From Tritrichomonas foetus (Eukaryota > Parabasalia > Tritrichomonadida > Tritrichomonadidae): a stretch of DNA of 64,000 nt. Position 1 is the stretch's first letter. The number at the start of each line of letters is the position of its first letter. Of the stretch, positions 19,785 through 31,600 are shown piece by piece. Both the position numbers and the translations under genes were made by a program. The stretch is taken from NCBI GenBank assembly GCA_001839685.1, contig MLAK01000699.1, forward strand, positions 1 to 64,000. The letters are read 5' to 3'. The notes below the pieces were generated by a model. The model made no database searches and had not been told where the DNA came from. It saw only the letters and a list, made by a program, of their open reading frames with translations.

Positions 19785-21706
19785 TTAGTAGTGATCTGTT
19801 TCGCTTTGAGCTCCAACGCGATCTAATAAATATTCGTATTCTTTCTTCTTGATCCAATTTTTATCCCAATCTTCAAGAACGCTGTGCCAGTTCATCATTC
19901 TTTCTGATTCATCAGGATGTTGTAAAACTTTCAAAAATACCTCAATTTCAGCTTTTTCAAGAATATCAACATGCTTCATAATGATAATAATGGCAAAATT
20001 AATTAGTGCTCTTGTTCCATAAAACAGAAATCTTTCAAATATTCGAAGTTGAAACTCAGGTGGCCAGTTGAATGATTGATAAGCTGTCAAAAACCAGCCA
20101 GGTGTAAACATTTGCATAAAAACGCCAATTTCGTTCATTCGTTTTATGACTTTTGGACATTTCTTATCCATTAAACAAAGAAGCATATCGTTTGCCCTTT
20201 CAAGTCTCGGAAAACCAGATAGCAAATAGCCACGATGGTTAATTCTTGGTTGTAACATAATGTTAACAAATGAATAATAAGCAGTTTCTTCATCCATGTA
20301 AGCCAAAAGCATTCCTGCAATAAAACTCATTCCTTGAGTATATCCTAAAGTTGGATCAGTTTGACAATAACAACACAAAACACGGCGTAAAGATTCAATG
20401 AATCCTGGCTTTGAAAAGAATCCGATTTGTGGAAAAGTTCTTGAAAGATCCTTATTAATAACAATATAGCCGTCATGTGCAGGCTTTTCAAGTAATTCAT
20501 TCATTGTTGTTGGATATTTCTTTTTCATTTTTGATGTTTCTGTCAAAAGTGCCCAGGCTCTGCTTCTGATTGAATCTGGAATACCTTTCTTCACACGAGA
20601 AGCGACCTTGTTCCTTTTGTTCTTCATCCACTGATTCCAATGTTTATTGTCTGTCATTTCAACCCATTTTAATGAGCGTTCAAACTCTTTAGATTCTTCA
20701 ATTTTGATGAGCTGTTTTTCGCGCGGGCTCATTTTCCGTTTTTCAACAAACCATCCGTACCTGTCCAATTTCTTCTTGTCCTTTTCATCTTTCCCATGAT
20801 CTTTTTGATCATCTTCATGTTCTTGTTTCTTTTCTGGTTTATCTTCTTTCTTTTCTTTCTTNNNNNNNNNNNNNNNNNNNNNNNNNNNNNNNNNNNNNNN
20901 NNNNNNNNNNNNNNNNNNNNNNNNNNNNNNNNNNNNNNNNNNNNNNNNNNNNNNNNNNNNNNNNNNNNNNNNNNNNNNNNNNNNNNNNNNNNNNNNNNNN
21001 NNNNNNNNNNNNNNNNNNNNNNNNNNNNNNNNNNNNNNNNNNNNNNNNNNNNNNNNNNNNNNNNNNNNNNNNNNNNNNNNNNNNNNNNNNNNNNNNNNNN
21101 NNNNNNNNNNNNNNNNNNNNNNNNNNNNNNNNNNNNNNNNNNNNNNNNNNNNNNNNNNNNNNNNNNNNNNNNNNNNNNNNNNNNNNNNNNNNNNNNNNNN
21201 NNNNNNNCTTTCTTTTCTTTCTTATCTTCTTTCTTTTCTTTCTTATCTTCTTTCTTTTCTTTCTTATCTTCTTTCTTTTCTTTCTTATCTTCTTTCTTTT
21301 CTTTCTTATCTTCTTTCTTTTCTTTCTTATCTTCTTTCTTTTCTTTCTTATCTTCTTTCTTTTCTTTCTTATCTTCTTTCTTTTCTTTCTTATCTTCTTT
21401 CTTTTCTTTCTTATCTTCTTTCTTTTCTTTCTTATCTTCTTTCTTTGCTTTGGGTGGTGATGAAGTTGACGATTGAGAAGATTCAGACTCTGAAGTTTTC
21501 TTTGAATTCGAAGGTTTAGATTCCTGTTTAACGGTCACATTTTTTGACTGTACATCCTTTTTCGAAGTCGAGGTTGATGAAGATTCAGAATTGCTGTCTG
21601 TACTTTTGGAGCTGCTTTCATCATCTGATGATGATATACTTTCAGAGCTTTCTTCTGATGATGTTGTTGTATCAGTGTCACTTTCAGAACTCGAGGTGTG
21701 ACTCAT
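19785..21706 (-). CDS. TBC-domain Rab GTPase-activating protein with acidic/repeat N-terminus (crosses an assembly gap)
   Basis: The TBC part (residues downstream of DRYGWFVEKRKMSP, 19785-20768) has both catalytic fingers. The Arg finger is in INKDLSRTFP (IxxDxxR) and the Gln finger in GYTQGM (YxQ), so it should be an active Rab GAP. Reading upstream in the same frame there is no stop through KDKKK...EDKPEKK into the 21-bp KKEDKKE repeat and the N-run. On the far side the ORF starts at ATG 21706 (MSHTSSSES) with a Ser/Asp/Glu-rich region. The two frames differ only because the N-run is given as 346 bases; repeat phase shows the true gap is 5 modulo 21, which joins them. I therefore call one gene, exact length unknown. 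Confidence 0.82.
20841..21445 (-). repeat. 21-bp coding minisatellite encoding KKEDKKE, with assembly gap
   Basis: Perfect 21-bp units (on minus AAAGAAAAGAAAGAAGATAAG) encode the heptapeptide KKEDKKE. About 11 copies stand to the right of the gap and one at its left edge. Bases 20862-21207 are N (346). A repeat longer than the reads is the likely cause of the gap. Confidence 0.93.
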
Positions 21707-22389
21707 TTTCTATTTCTTTGGATGAAAATTTTCAATCAAAATACTTTGACCGAGTGGTTCTGAAAAAGCAAGATTTTTGAGAGATTATCATTAAATATCA
21801 CTTGTCATATCACATTTCTGTTTCTTTGAAATCAAACCTACCATTATTTGATTGCATTCATGAATGTACTTCATCGTATTTCAGTGATTTATCTTTTTCA
21901 TCTAGATTTTTTGTAAATATTATCTGTTGATATCATTATTTTTTGATGCAAATAATTTCGATTTAGTCGATAATAATTTTCGAATTGAAATGAAGTAGAT
22001 ATTTAAATTTAAATTTGTAAAATATTTGGATATATAACAAGGTGAAAATACACTTATTGTGGAGAATTCACCAATTTGAAGTTTGAGTAAACAATTGCGT
22101 GTGTTTCTTATTTCCACATGCAAGATGGATCATTGCTTTAACTGGTCAATGTAGTATTTATTGTAACTTATAATTATTCTGTTATCAGTGTAATATCTAA
22201 TTCACATTTCCTTGTCGATTATAGTCAGAAAACTTTGAAGAGATAATGATTGGAAACAAGCAGTTGGAAAAAATACAAAAATTATTCAAATTTCACATTA
22301 TTGGAAAATTATAAATTATTTTTTACTAATATTAATTCACATACTTATTACTAAAACACACATCATTTACCAGTATTATAATAAAATGC
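21707..22389. other. Intergenic, no supported gene
   Basis: 683 AT-rich bases upstream of the TBC gene and downstream of the 177-residue gene. On the minus strand a TCATCC lies 23-25 nt before the ATG at 21706. Nothing else recognised. Confidence 0.4.
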
Positions 22390-22923
22390 TTAAATTGGAA
22401 AAACTCTTTTGGCTTCTTCAATATTATTTCTGCATAAATCAATCAGGCCTTGCTGTTTGTTGAGGTCTTTGATATCATTGTCAAGACATTGATCAAGCAA
22501 CTGAATGGTCATTTCTAGCTGCTCAATTGATCTTTCACACCATGAGCGCTTATTTCTTCTTTCTTCATCGTCTAAATCAAAATTTATTTCATCCTGTGGC
22601 GTTATTCTGCTTTGGATCGGATTTGTAGTCGACTGTTTGATTGAATTATTGCTAAAGTTGCCTGAATTGTTAGAATACTTTGACTTCTCGATGGACGATT
22701 TAAAAGACTGCTCGTACTTTGCTTGTGATTGGGAAACTGGATTTTGATGGAGATTTGGAGAAAAGTTTGATTCTTCGTTTATGAAATTTGTGGAATATTT
22801 GGGAGTAGTTATCCCTGCTGAGGAATCTGTTATACTTTCTAGATTGGATTCGTTGAGATTTTCATATTCTCTGTCTATTCGTGCAATGAAGCTGTTTATT
22901 TTGTCGAAATTCGATTTTTCCAT
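22390..22923 (-). CDS. Hypothetical protein, 177 residues
   Basis: I do not recognise this protein. It has a hydrophilic, Ser/Asn-rich middle (residues 25-110, probably disordered) between two helical ends: NFDKINSFIARIDREYENL at the N-terminus and RSWCERSIEQLEMTIQLL to the end, which look like coiled coil. No signal peptide or membrane segment. It has an ATG start and normal codon use; both antisense frames are shadows. Confidence 0.55.
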   Translation of the reverse strand: MEKSNFDKINSFIARIDREYENLNESNLESITDSSAGITTPKYSTNFINEESNFSPNLHQNPVSQSQAKYEQSFKSSIEKSKYSNNSGNFSNNSIKQSTTNPIQSRITPQDEINFDLDDEERRNKRSWCERSIEQLEMTIQLLDQCLDNDIKDLNKQQGLIDLCRNNIEEAKRVFPI

Positions 22924-23569
22924 TTTAGAATTTTTAAACGTTCTGAGAATTCAATCTTACTTTTTGAGAAGAAATTGAAATGAAAAGCACATCATTTGGT
23001 TTTATGGTTATTGTCTCAAAGTTACATCATTAATGACTCCAAAGTTAGTTTGAACTTATACAAAATGTTCATACAATGAGTTGATAACGCAAATTGCATT
23101 AAAACTAAAGTGAGTGAATTAATTATGTTAACTTAATGGTAATTACAGCGAAAGAGATAATATGAATCATGTATCTCTGTATAATATAATGTAAACAACA
23201 TACTTTGAATTATTCTTATATTTTCATTACCTCACCTGATCATTCATTATTGCATTTATTTATAACCGTCATGATTATAAGTTAAATTTGAAATATATTA
23301 GTTTACCGTATATCTGAACGTGAATTTCCTCACATAATCAGAGAATTTTGTTTTTTGGTAAAATTATCTGCGAATCCATTAAGAAGTGCATCACTGTCGC
23401 ATAAATAATACAACTAAAATGGTTTTTCTATGTTTGGAAAGTCATTTCTATGAACTTATATTTCATCCACTGATTGTATTTCAACATTGAATTGCTTCAA
23501 TAGGATAAGAAAAAAAGAGTGAAACACAATTATAAATAAAATCGATATTTATTAAGCTAAGCTGATAAC
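22924..23569. other. Intergenic, nothing recognised
   Basis: 646 AT-rich bases between two minus-strand genes; no open frame of interest. Confidence 0.45.
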
Positions 23570-24151
23570 TTAATCTGTTTTTGGTTTGTTCATTTTCTCA
23601 TTGATGAATGCATGAAGTTCTGTGTTTAAGAGGAGGGCTGGAACAGTCAAGAAAGCATTCGTCAAAACGAAGCAAAGTCCCCAAGTTCCAAATAATGTTG
23701 TTACAAAGAAGGCAGCAAAGGCAGATCCAAAGAAGATAACATGTGATTTGATTGTCTGATGTTTGAGGTAATCGTTGAGCCAATCAATTGCAAATTTGAC
23801 ATAATTGTGATATGTTTTAACAAAAGCTGTGACTTCTTCAACGCTGCGAATTCTATCTGTGCGATTTTCTGAATCTTTTTCGAGAGGTGGAGAGAACAAG
23901 AAACCGTTGATTTTATCTCCAAATTTATCCATGACAACTTTGAGTCCTCCGTGAAGGGCGCATAATAAAATAGCGGTTGCAACACATCCGGTGTTAAGTT
24001 TATAAATCACGAAAAAGAAGAAGTTGGTGAGTAAAAGAACGACAAGTGATGGAATTGGTCGACGCCAGTAAATAATTTCCTGAAGATGGCCAAGGAATTC
24101 GGGTGTAGCATGTGCCTTGAATGGGCACTTTGAGCATTCGCATTCACACAT
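23570..24151 (-). CDS. Reticulon-like ER-shaping membrane protein
   Basis: The upstream frame reaches 24238, but the ATG at 24151 (MCECECSKCPFKAHATPEF) lies 12 nt after an initiator and gives 193 residues. A reticulon homology domain is visible: it starts at IIYWRRPIPS, followed by a long hydrophobic hairpin (two stretches before the hydrophilic loop). A loop of about 65 residues comes next, then a second hairpin ending ..TVPALLLNTELHAFINEKM, which matches the reticulon ending TVP.LYEKYQDKID. Such proteins wedge into the ER membrane and bend it into tubules. The Cys-rich N-terminus (CECECSKC) is unusual and could be palmitoylated or bind metal; inference. Confidence 0.75.
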   Translation of the reverse strand: MCECECSKCPFKAHATPEFLGHLQEIIYWRRPIPSLVVLLLTNFFFFVIYKLNTGCVATAILLCALHGGLKVVMDKFGDKINGFLFSPPLEKDSENRTDRIRSVEEVTAFVKTYHNYVKFAIDWLNDYLKHQTIKSHVIFFGSAFAAFFVTTLFGTWGLCFVLTNAFLTVPALLLNTELHAFINEKMNKPKTD

Positions 24152-24160
24152 TTTTATGGG

Positions 24161-24165
24161 AATGA
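24161..24165 (-). promoter_or_regulatory. Initiator (Inr) of the reticulon gene
   Basis: On the minus strand reads TCATT, with its A at 24163, 12 nt before the ATG at 24151. It decides the start over the upstream ATG at 24238. Confidence 0.5.
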
Positions 24166-24788
24166 AATTGAAATATAAAATTGTGCTTTTTATCTCGAAA
24201 ACCGATTTTTCAAATTCAAAATTAAAAGTGAATTTCAATATTTTATTAGGAAATTATTCAAATTTCTGTTCATTCAAAAGCATTTTCACCTTGAATGGTA
24301 AAAGTGAAAGTGATATGAAAAAGATGAACTTTTATTGAAAAAAAGAAAATGTCATCGATTTTCTCCGAAATAAAAATTCAATTGATAAATGTACTCATCA
24401 TCATTCATCAAAAGAAAAAATTCTAGTGATTTGATATGACTCAATCGTCTTAAATATGATTTGTAGAAAATCAATGTGTTCATTTAAATGACCAGATGGC
24501 AAGATATACTTTTCTCGATATGCCATAAATAACGAATCTATCCTTGAATTTTTATCAATCATAGATTAGTTATTTATGACATTATATGTTAGTATATAAT
24601 TCTTTATCAAGAAAAAGAAGAGACAATTGATTTTAATATCATTGTTCTATGGAGTGAATTGAGATATAGAAGGATAAATAAATATGAATTTAAATTCAAT
24701 AGTTTATTATTTGTGAACCTCATAGAAAATAATAAACGTATCCACTCAAGATCTGACACTTTTCGGTTATGGTCGACCCTTTTGCAAA
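24166..24788. other. Divergent intergenic region
   Basis: About 620 AT-rich bases between the reticulon (minus) and uL15 (plus) genes; no gene seen. Confidence 0.45.
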
Positions 24789-25238
24789 ATGCCAACTCGC
24801 TTCCACAAATCAAGGAAACTTAGAGGTCAAGAATCAATGGGTTACGGCCGTGTCGGAAAACACAGGAAGTCACCAGGAGGTCACGGTAACGCCGGTGGTA
24901 TGCACCACCAAAGAACCTGGTTCGATCGCTATCATCCAGGATATTTCGGTAAAGTAGGTATGCGTCATTTACACCTTCTCCCATGCCGCGAATGGAATCC
25001 ATCAATCAATCTCGACAAGCTTTGGACACTTGTTCCACAAGAAGTTCGCGAACAAGCCGCCACTAAGAAATCAGGTGAAGCAGTTCCAGTTATCGATTGC
25101 ATTGCAAACGGCTTCTTCAAGGTTACAGGCCGTGGTGAACTTCCACAGATCCCATTCATCGTTCGCGCCAAAGATTTCACAGAATCCGCTGAAAAGAAGA
25201 TCAAAGCAGCCGGAGGTGCCTGCGAGAAGGTCAAGTAA
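24789..25238 (+). CDS. RPL27A: 60S ribosomal protein uL15 (L27a)
   Basis: The 149-residue protein is full length for eukaryotic uL15. It starts [20 protein letters not shown] and continues with [20 protein letters not shown], then [19 protein letters not shown] and the WTLVPQ segment. It ends with a [17 protein letters not shown] region and ..AGGACEKVK, like the usual C-terminus (AGGACVLVA). The TAA stop overlaps TAAAT. GC-rich third positions relative to neighbours fit high expression. Confidence 0.96.
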   Translation: MPTRFHKSRKLRGQESMGYGRVGKHRKSPGGHGNAGGMHHQRTWFDRYHPGYFGKVGMRHLHLLPCREWNPSINLDKLWTLVPQEVREQAATKKSGEAVPVIDCIANGFFKVTGRGELPQIPFIVRAKDFTESAEKKIKAAGGACEKVK

Positions 25239-26012
25239 ATTGATAGGTCGTTTATTAAATGAATCTCTTATATTTTTTGCTTAATTTTTTTTTATCTGCT
25301 TTTTCATTCTAGCCATATTATTTCTGAAAAAGTTTTCTCTCGATAACTTGAATCATTCTTTTCCTTCAAAAATTTGGGTTTTACATCACGTACCAATATG
25401 ATTTTTTTATTAAACGTGCACATCACCACTTTCTCACTTAATCAAAGATCTTCGCGGGAAGCAAGAGAAAGAGAAGAAAGATCAGCTAATTTAATTTTTA
25501 TATCAATTAATAATACATGCCGCAATTATTGAATAAAAGCAAAGATTTATCCTAAATATAGAAATTATTGGAAATATAAGATAAGAGCATCGCATTTTCT
25601 GTAAAAATATCTAATAGATATTAAATTTTCTGTATTTTCATGATTTTGGTATTTGCTAAATCGAAATAGTCATCATTTGAAATGTTCTCATTAGTTGAAT
25701 CCTAACTTTATATACATTTAGGAGATTCTATTATACTAAGTAAATATAATTAATTTTTATGAATTCATTCAATTGTGTATTTGCTTTACTTGAAAGGGAT
25801 CGTTCCATCAGAATAAATAATACAAAGTGAAAGGAATCTTTTCAAATACGTATTATTCTCTTTAATATAATTAATGATTCTTTTTATGATAGTAGAACAG
25901 TCATAAAATCTTTCAGGCTCCTTAAAGAAGAATATTTTTTCTTTTTGTGGTTAAGGTTGATTATTTCACCATAAAAAATTCTCGTTAATTTTTAAACGGT
26001 CGGTGATCAAAA
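25239..26012. other. Intergenic, nothing recognised
   Basis: 774 AT-rich bases between uL15 and the next plus-strand gene. No open frame or RNA gene seen. Confidence 0.45.
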
Positions 26013-27266
26013 ATGAGTCGTGCCCACACAAGTATCGGAAGACCAAGCGGTGAAACGCGTCTTCCTGGACTCCAAAGACCAGCACCAAAAAACAGCGACC
26101 CCCGAGCAATTCAGCAAGATGAAATTATGGAATTGAAAATAAAAATCCATAAAATGGAAGCAGACAGAAAATTATTACGTGCCAAAATTCAGCGAATGAA
26201 GAAAACTATTCAAAACCGAAATACATCAATTAAAAAAGTTTTAGCCCAACCACAAAATGAACAAAGTATCCAAACAGCCTCACAATCAACGATTCAGCAG
26301 TTAAGAGAAGAAAAAGTATCACTTGAAAATGCACTTGAAATAAGCCAGCAAGAACTTGAAGAATTAAGGAAATCAGATAAGCTTGCTATGTCAGACGAAT
26401 TAAAAATTGAAATTCCACTTTTCTTCCAAGAAAAGAAAAGACTTGATGACCAATTAGCAAATTCAAAAGATATTGAAAATGTTCTGGCACAGGAATTAAA
26501 TAGATTACAAAATCAAGTTTCCAGTATCAATTCAAATGAAATGGCAGTTGATGAAATTCAAGTTGATATTGACTCACTTACAGAAAAACTGCTTGCCTAT
26601 CGAAAAAGCGAAATGAAATTAATTGCTGCAAAAGATTTACATAAACTTCATAAAAATCCTGCATCTTATGATGAAGTTAAATCCAAATTACAAAAAGAAA
26701 TAAAAGATGTGAAAAAAGAAATTGAACAAAGTAATCAAGATATTGCAGAAATTCAAGAAAGTGAAGATCAAAACATGGAATATTTAAATGAAATAATTCA
26801 GAGGCAAATTCAAACCATTAAAAAATGTCTTCAAAAAATGGATAATGAAGAAGAAGATGCTGATAATGACCAAGATGATACTCAAGAATACCAAAATGAT
26901 CAAAATAATGAAGAATATGAAAATATGAATGAGAAAAATGACAATAAAGCTCGTCATAACACTGAAGACGAGAGAAATCCGGATTCAACACCAGAAAAAG
27001 AAGATGAAACTGAATCTGAAACTATTTCTGAATCTGAAAGTTCAAATGAAATCAAGCAAAAAGAAGATACAATCGAAAATCAAGCAGCAAAAGATCAAAA
27101 GACCGAAAATGATACACCAGAAAATGACGCTGCTGGTAGTCAAGAAAACAATGAAAATCAAGAAGATGATAATAAGACTCAAAATAATGAAAATCAAGAA
27201 AACAACAATAAAGATGAACAAGAAAATAATAATAGAGAAGAACAAAATAAAGAAGAAAATGATTGA
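26013..27266 (+). CDS. Coiled-coil protein with acidic Asn/Glu-rich tail
   Basis: 417 residues. The basic, Pro/Arg-rich N-terminus (MSRAHTSIGRPSGETRLPGL) recalls the IFT74 tail in style only. Residues 35-270 are continuous coiled coil (LRAKIQRMKKTIQNRN, LREEKVSLENALEISQQELE). Residues 275-417 are a disordered, highly acidic Glu/Asn/Asp/Gln tract. I do not recognise the family. A cytoskeletal or flagellar role is plausible from the style but unproven. The overlapping Lys/Ile-rich frame at 26929 is a shadow of the A-rich tail. Confidence 0.7.
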   Translation: MSRAHTSIGRPSGETRLPGLQRPAPKNSDPRAIQQDEIMELKIKIHKMEADRKLLRAKIQRMKKTIQNRNTSIKKVLAQPQNEQSIQTASQSTIQQLREEKVSLENALEISQQELEELRKSDKLAMSDELKIEIPLFFQEKKRLDDQLANSKDIENVLAQELNRLQNQVSSINSNEMAVDEIQVDIDSLTEKLLAYRKSEMKLIAAKDLHKLHKNPASYDEVKSKLQKEIKDVKKEIEQSNQDIAEIQESEDQNMEYLNEIIQRQIQTIKKCLQKMDNEEEDADNDQDDTQEYQNDQNNEEYENMNEKNDNKARHNTEDERNPDSTPEKEDETESETISESESSNEIKQKEDTIENQAAKDQKTENDTPENDAAGSQENNENQEDDNKTQNNENQENNNKDEQENNNREEQNKEEND

Positions 27267-27685
27267 ATGAACAATGTGTGAATCTCATACATACACAAGA
27301 GTGTAACTTATTTTTTATATCTTCATTGTAAGAATGTAGATATAAAAATGAATAAATTTGTTTTGTATTATTTAAATAAAAATTTTCAAATTGTAAATCA
27401 AATTATCATATGTTTAAAGTGAAAATAATGGTTAAATACTTACACAAAAACTGTTGGTTGAATAATTATGAGCCTGTTGAAACAAAAATGATGGTGTGTT
27501 AGATAAATATCTTCTGAATTAGAGGTGAATACGTGGTTGAGATAACTTCAACGAAATGTATACCCGATTAGAATATAAGGTATAAGGAAACGAAAATCTT
27601 ATTAACGGAAAAGCATATTTTATTTATAAACAATTTTATTATGAACATCTACAAATAAAAACGAAGAAATAATTATTCAATCCCT
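27267..27685. other. Convergent intergenic spacer
   Basis: 419 AT-rich bases with AATAAA-type motifs; no gene seen. Confidence 0.45.
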
Positions 27686-28129
27686 TCATTTTTTGCTAAC
27701 AACTTCCATTAATTTTTTTGTGAGTTGTTGCTCATCCATTTCTTCGTCGAAAGCTTCTTCTTCCTCTTCTTCTTCGTCATCATCCGAAATGTCAATGTAA
27801 TTCCCTGAAATATAAACATCATTTGGGCCAGATGCCTCAATTGAAACTGTATTTAAAGGTGAATATTGTTGGTTGATCTGAATCTGCTCGATTTTGCTTG
27901 GTGTAAGGACGCCGAGAATTACTGATGATTTTTCGACAGGCGCTTCAGCTGTAGTCTCGTTGATTTTTTCAATTTGAATGGTTTCGATTGAAGCTTTGAC
28001 AAAAGTTGGCTCCTGGCCAGAAATTTCACCTAGACAAACATTTGTTAGCTGTGTGTAAACGTTATCAAGAATTGGGACTTTCGATTGGCTCCCATGGTTA
28101 ATTTTTATTCCCCAAATTGTTGATTCCAT
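27686..28129 (-). CDS. Nucleoplasmin-like domain protein (putative histone chaperone)
   Basis: 147 residues. Residues 4-110 match a nucleoplasmin-like (NPL) fold as in plant HD2 proteins and the front of FKBP46/Fpr3. IWGIKINHG corresponds to the WGVEVKPG start. The NVCLGE strand, the ILGVLTPSKIEQIQI core (compare LCVLLPNKTESCQL) and ASGPNDVYISGNY (compare GP.SVHLSGYF) follow. A short acidic run (DDDEEEEEEE, residues 115-125) comes next, as in histone chaperones, then a Lys-ended helix. There is no FKBP domain. The protein probably assembles as a pentamer and binds histones; inference from the fold. ATG lies 6 nt after an initiator. Confidence 0.62.
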   Translation of the reverse strand: MESTIWGIKINHGSQSKVPILDNVYTQLTNVCLGEISGQEPTFVKASIETIQIEKINETTAEAPVEKSSVILGVLTPSKIEQIQINQQYSPLNTVSIEASGPNDVYISGNYIDISDDDEEEEEEEAFDEEMDEQQLTKKLMEVVSKK

Positions 28130-28132
28130 CTT

Positions 28133-28137
28133 TGTGA
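28133..28137 (-). promoter_or_regulatory. Initiator (Inr) of the nucleoplasmin-like gene
   Basis: On the minus strand reads TCACA, with its A at 28135, 6 nt before the ATG at 28129. Confidence 0.5.
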
Positions 28138-28634
28138 ATAAATCACGACCAAATTTACATAGAAATGATTGATCACTTTTTTAATTGCATATTCAAAAAG
28201 TGACATTACAAATTTTTCAAATGAAAAAATGTGACGTGATCTTTTCGATTCCTTGTTTCACTTCGATTTAGAGGAGTTATGGCGAGTGAGCACAGCTGAT
28301 GGCACATAAAAGAACATCATGTTTGTCCATTTTAAGTGTCAATAAATAAAACTCATCAACAAAAACATCTGTCATGATGAAACATCAACCCGATGTCATA
28401 TTTTAGACAAATTTCTGCCATTTTTTTTATATTCTACATATCTCATTTTTATTGTCTAATTTACGATTCATCATTGACTAAATCATAGTTAATCTAGATG
28501 TATTTTATAAATTCTCGACGTATTAAATTATTTATTATAAGAAGAAAAGATATTTCCATTTTTTGTCTCTTGATTAACTGACCAGATAATCGTTGAAATA
28601 CACATTCAACTTTTTCTTTTTGGCATATATTCGA
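28138..28634. other. Divergent intergenic region
   Basis: About 500 AT-rich bases between the nucleoplasmin-like gene and the HECT ligase; no gene seen. Confidence 0.45.
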
Positions 28635-31600
28635 ATGGATGAAGTTCATTATGACAGTATTGGGACAATTCTTGAAAAACTTCAGAGTTCAGATGGAGAA
28701 AGAGTCGCAGATGGCTTAAAAAATCTATACAGACGAGGCCTTTACACAAACTTTGATCGAGATAACGAATATATCATTCGCCAATGTTTTACAATAGTGC
28801 TCAACATTTTCAAAGAGCCCACAATGGATTTAACTTTGTTGCATTCTGCAAATTGTATTGCCGGCGCGTTTCATATTATGAAAACAAAAAAGGATTCAAT
28901 CTTATCGCAATTAATTCAACCAAGAAAAATCGCAAAATATATAAAAAAAAATATTTCACAGAAAAAAGGGAACCTTGAAGTTGTCGCTAAACTTTTGGAA
29001 GTTGTGTTCGTTTTGTCAGAAACTGCATTACAAAATGATATTTACAGCTTACTTGAAATCGACGTGTTTTTCCAAGTTTATCATGTATTTGATAATACTT
29101 CTAGAGTAAAATGTTTAAAAGCTATTAATAGCATTATTGAAAATAATATGATTCAAAAATACGCCGATCATATTCCACAGCTTTTAGAAATTACATTTGA
29201 AAAACATGATAAAATTTCGGATTTAGCTGCCAAAGCATTTCTCACACTTATTGATAAAACAACAAATTTGAATAATAATGTGAGTCGAATTGGTGAATTC
29301 AAATTCACCTTAAAACTATGTAGCTATGTCAGCACATGTACTAGTAAGCTATATCTTGCTGGATTTTTGAAAGTTTTACAAAGGTGTTTAAATGAATATC
29401 CAACAACAATTCGCGCTGTTTTAAATGAAAATGTTGATTGGTGTAGATTTTTCACCTCATTTAAAAATACAAATGATTGTGATATCATAGAATCTGCACT
29501 CCGTTTAATTTTAAACTTTTTCCCACAGCCACAGATGAAAAATAGCAATAGTACTGTTTTTGATGGTTTTAAGTGGAGCAAATCCCAAAATCATAACCAA
29601 ATTTATCAAATTCGAGATTTAATAATTCCACATCTTTATAATATTCTCTGTACAAAAATAGTAACAACTCCACATAATATCCCATTAATATGTTTTCAAG
29701 CTTTGGCCGTATTCGCGGAAAGCACAAGTTTTCATCCACCTGATTCTTTCATTTATACTTTATATTTCTTCTCAAAAGAAAACTCAATTGAATATGCACC
29801 ATATTTATTTAAAATAATTCAATCAATTGCTGATAAAAAACGCATTGTCAGATCAGGAATCATTAAAAGATTAAAAAAGAACCAAGTCATCGTAAACAAC
29901 TTTCATAATCAATATACAAACCAATTAAGGGAAATAGAGAAGTCAACTCAAAATATTCCTTCAATGAATGACTCGAATTATCGCATAACAGATATTCATG
30001 AATTTTTGAACAAAATAGAAACAGGAGAAATTATCCCATTTGATTTTGTTCCTGAAAAGTTTATTGGAACTGAGTTCAATTCCGAGCCAAAAAATAGTTT
30101 GTTTTTAGTAGTTAAAAATATTATAGATTATTGTCCAGATTTAGATGCACTACAACCATTAGCTACATTCTTTTTGAATATGCTGGAAAATATTCCAATT
30201 GCACTTCCATATTTTGACAAATATTTCGATTCACAGTTTAGTTATATTAAAAAAGAAACAATTAAAATTTTACATTTCGGCAAGGAAACAGAATTTAATT
30301 TTTCTGATACACTTTTCCAAAAAGAGCTGTATAGTAGCAATACCAATGCAAACATTCGTGATATTGATAAAAAGTTTCCTGGTTTCTTCGACATCGAAAA
30401 AATTATTAGTCAGGCACAAAAGAGTGAATACATCAAGCATATGCTCAATCAAGTTTTAGATGCAGGTTATCAATCATATACATATTCAATTAACAAGAAA
30501 ACGGTCGACATCAATCAGCATATACTTAATATATTATCCAACGTTGTTGAAAGGCCCGATCAAATTGACAGTGTGCTTAATTGTACAATTGAAAATAATA
30601 AATCTAGTTCAGAACCACAAAAATTGCCCGAGTATGAAGGTGAAGATGTTGTCAAAAACATTCTCCTCATTTTGAATATTCTCTATCAAAAGAAACATAA
30701 TCTGAAGCTCTTAAATCATAAACTCATCGAAAAATTAGAATTTCAATTAAGATCTATTTTCATGACAGTTGGCATCATTTCTCCTTGTAGTAGAATTATT
30801 GTCAACTATCCATTTTTATTCCCTTTTGAAACCAGACTCTTCTTTTTCAATGCATTAACTAACGAACCGAATAAGTTGCTTGAACAATACATGAAAAAAT
30901 ATCATCCAGAATTCTCTCCCAAAGAAAAACATATGGTTAGCGACAAAATCGAGATATTTATTAACCGTGACCAAATATTTAAACAAGGTTTGACAATTTT
31001 AGAAAACTTTGCGAAATATAAAGTATTTTTAGAATTTTCTTTCAAATCTGATGTCGGTTTTGGCTTTGGACCCACTCGACAATTCTTTGATTTAATGTCA
31101 CATGAATTTTGCAAGAAGAGGCACCGCATATGGAGAGTCGAAGGAAAATGTAAGATGTATGCCAAACATCATCAAGGTCTTTTCCCTTTACCAACTGCAA
31201 AGGATAGTTATATGGTTGGTCTAGGACGTTTTTGTGCCAAAGCAATCCAAATGGGAATGCTGATAGATATTCCGTTCAATCCTGCATTTTTTGAATTGGT
31301 AAACGGGCATGATGTTCCTTTATCCGCTGTTGATGATAACCATGAAATGTATTTTCAGAATCCTGTCGGCGTTGATGATTGGGGTTTAGCCTTCGAATAT
31401 CCTATTGGTTTCAACAAGTCAATAGATATGGTCAAGCAAGGAAGCCAAAAAATGGTCACAAGTGCGAATTTTTCACAATATAGAGAAAAATTCATAGATT
31501 TCACAGTCGGTAAATATGTAAAACTAAAAGCAGCTAGATTTAGAGAAGGTTTTGCTGAAGTTATAAATCCAGAATTCTTAAAATTATTTACTGGTGAAGA

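Noticed and set aside
20796..21476. Plus-strand Phe/Leu-rich frame through the gap
   Set aside because: Reverse reading of the KKEDKKE repeat.
26929..27270. Lys/Ile-rich frame
   Set aside because: Out-of-phase reading of the acidic Asn/Glu tail of the coiled-coil gene.
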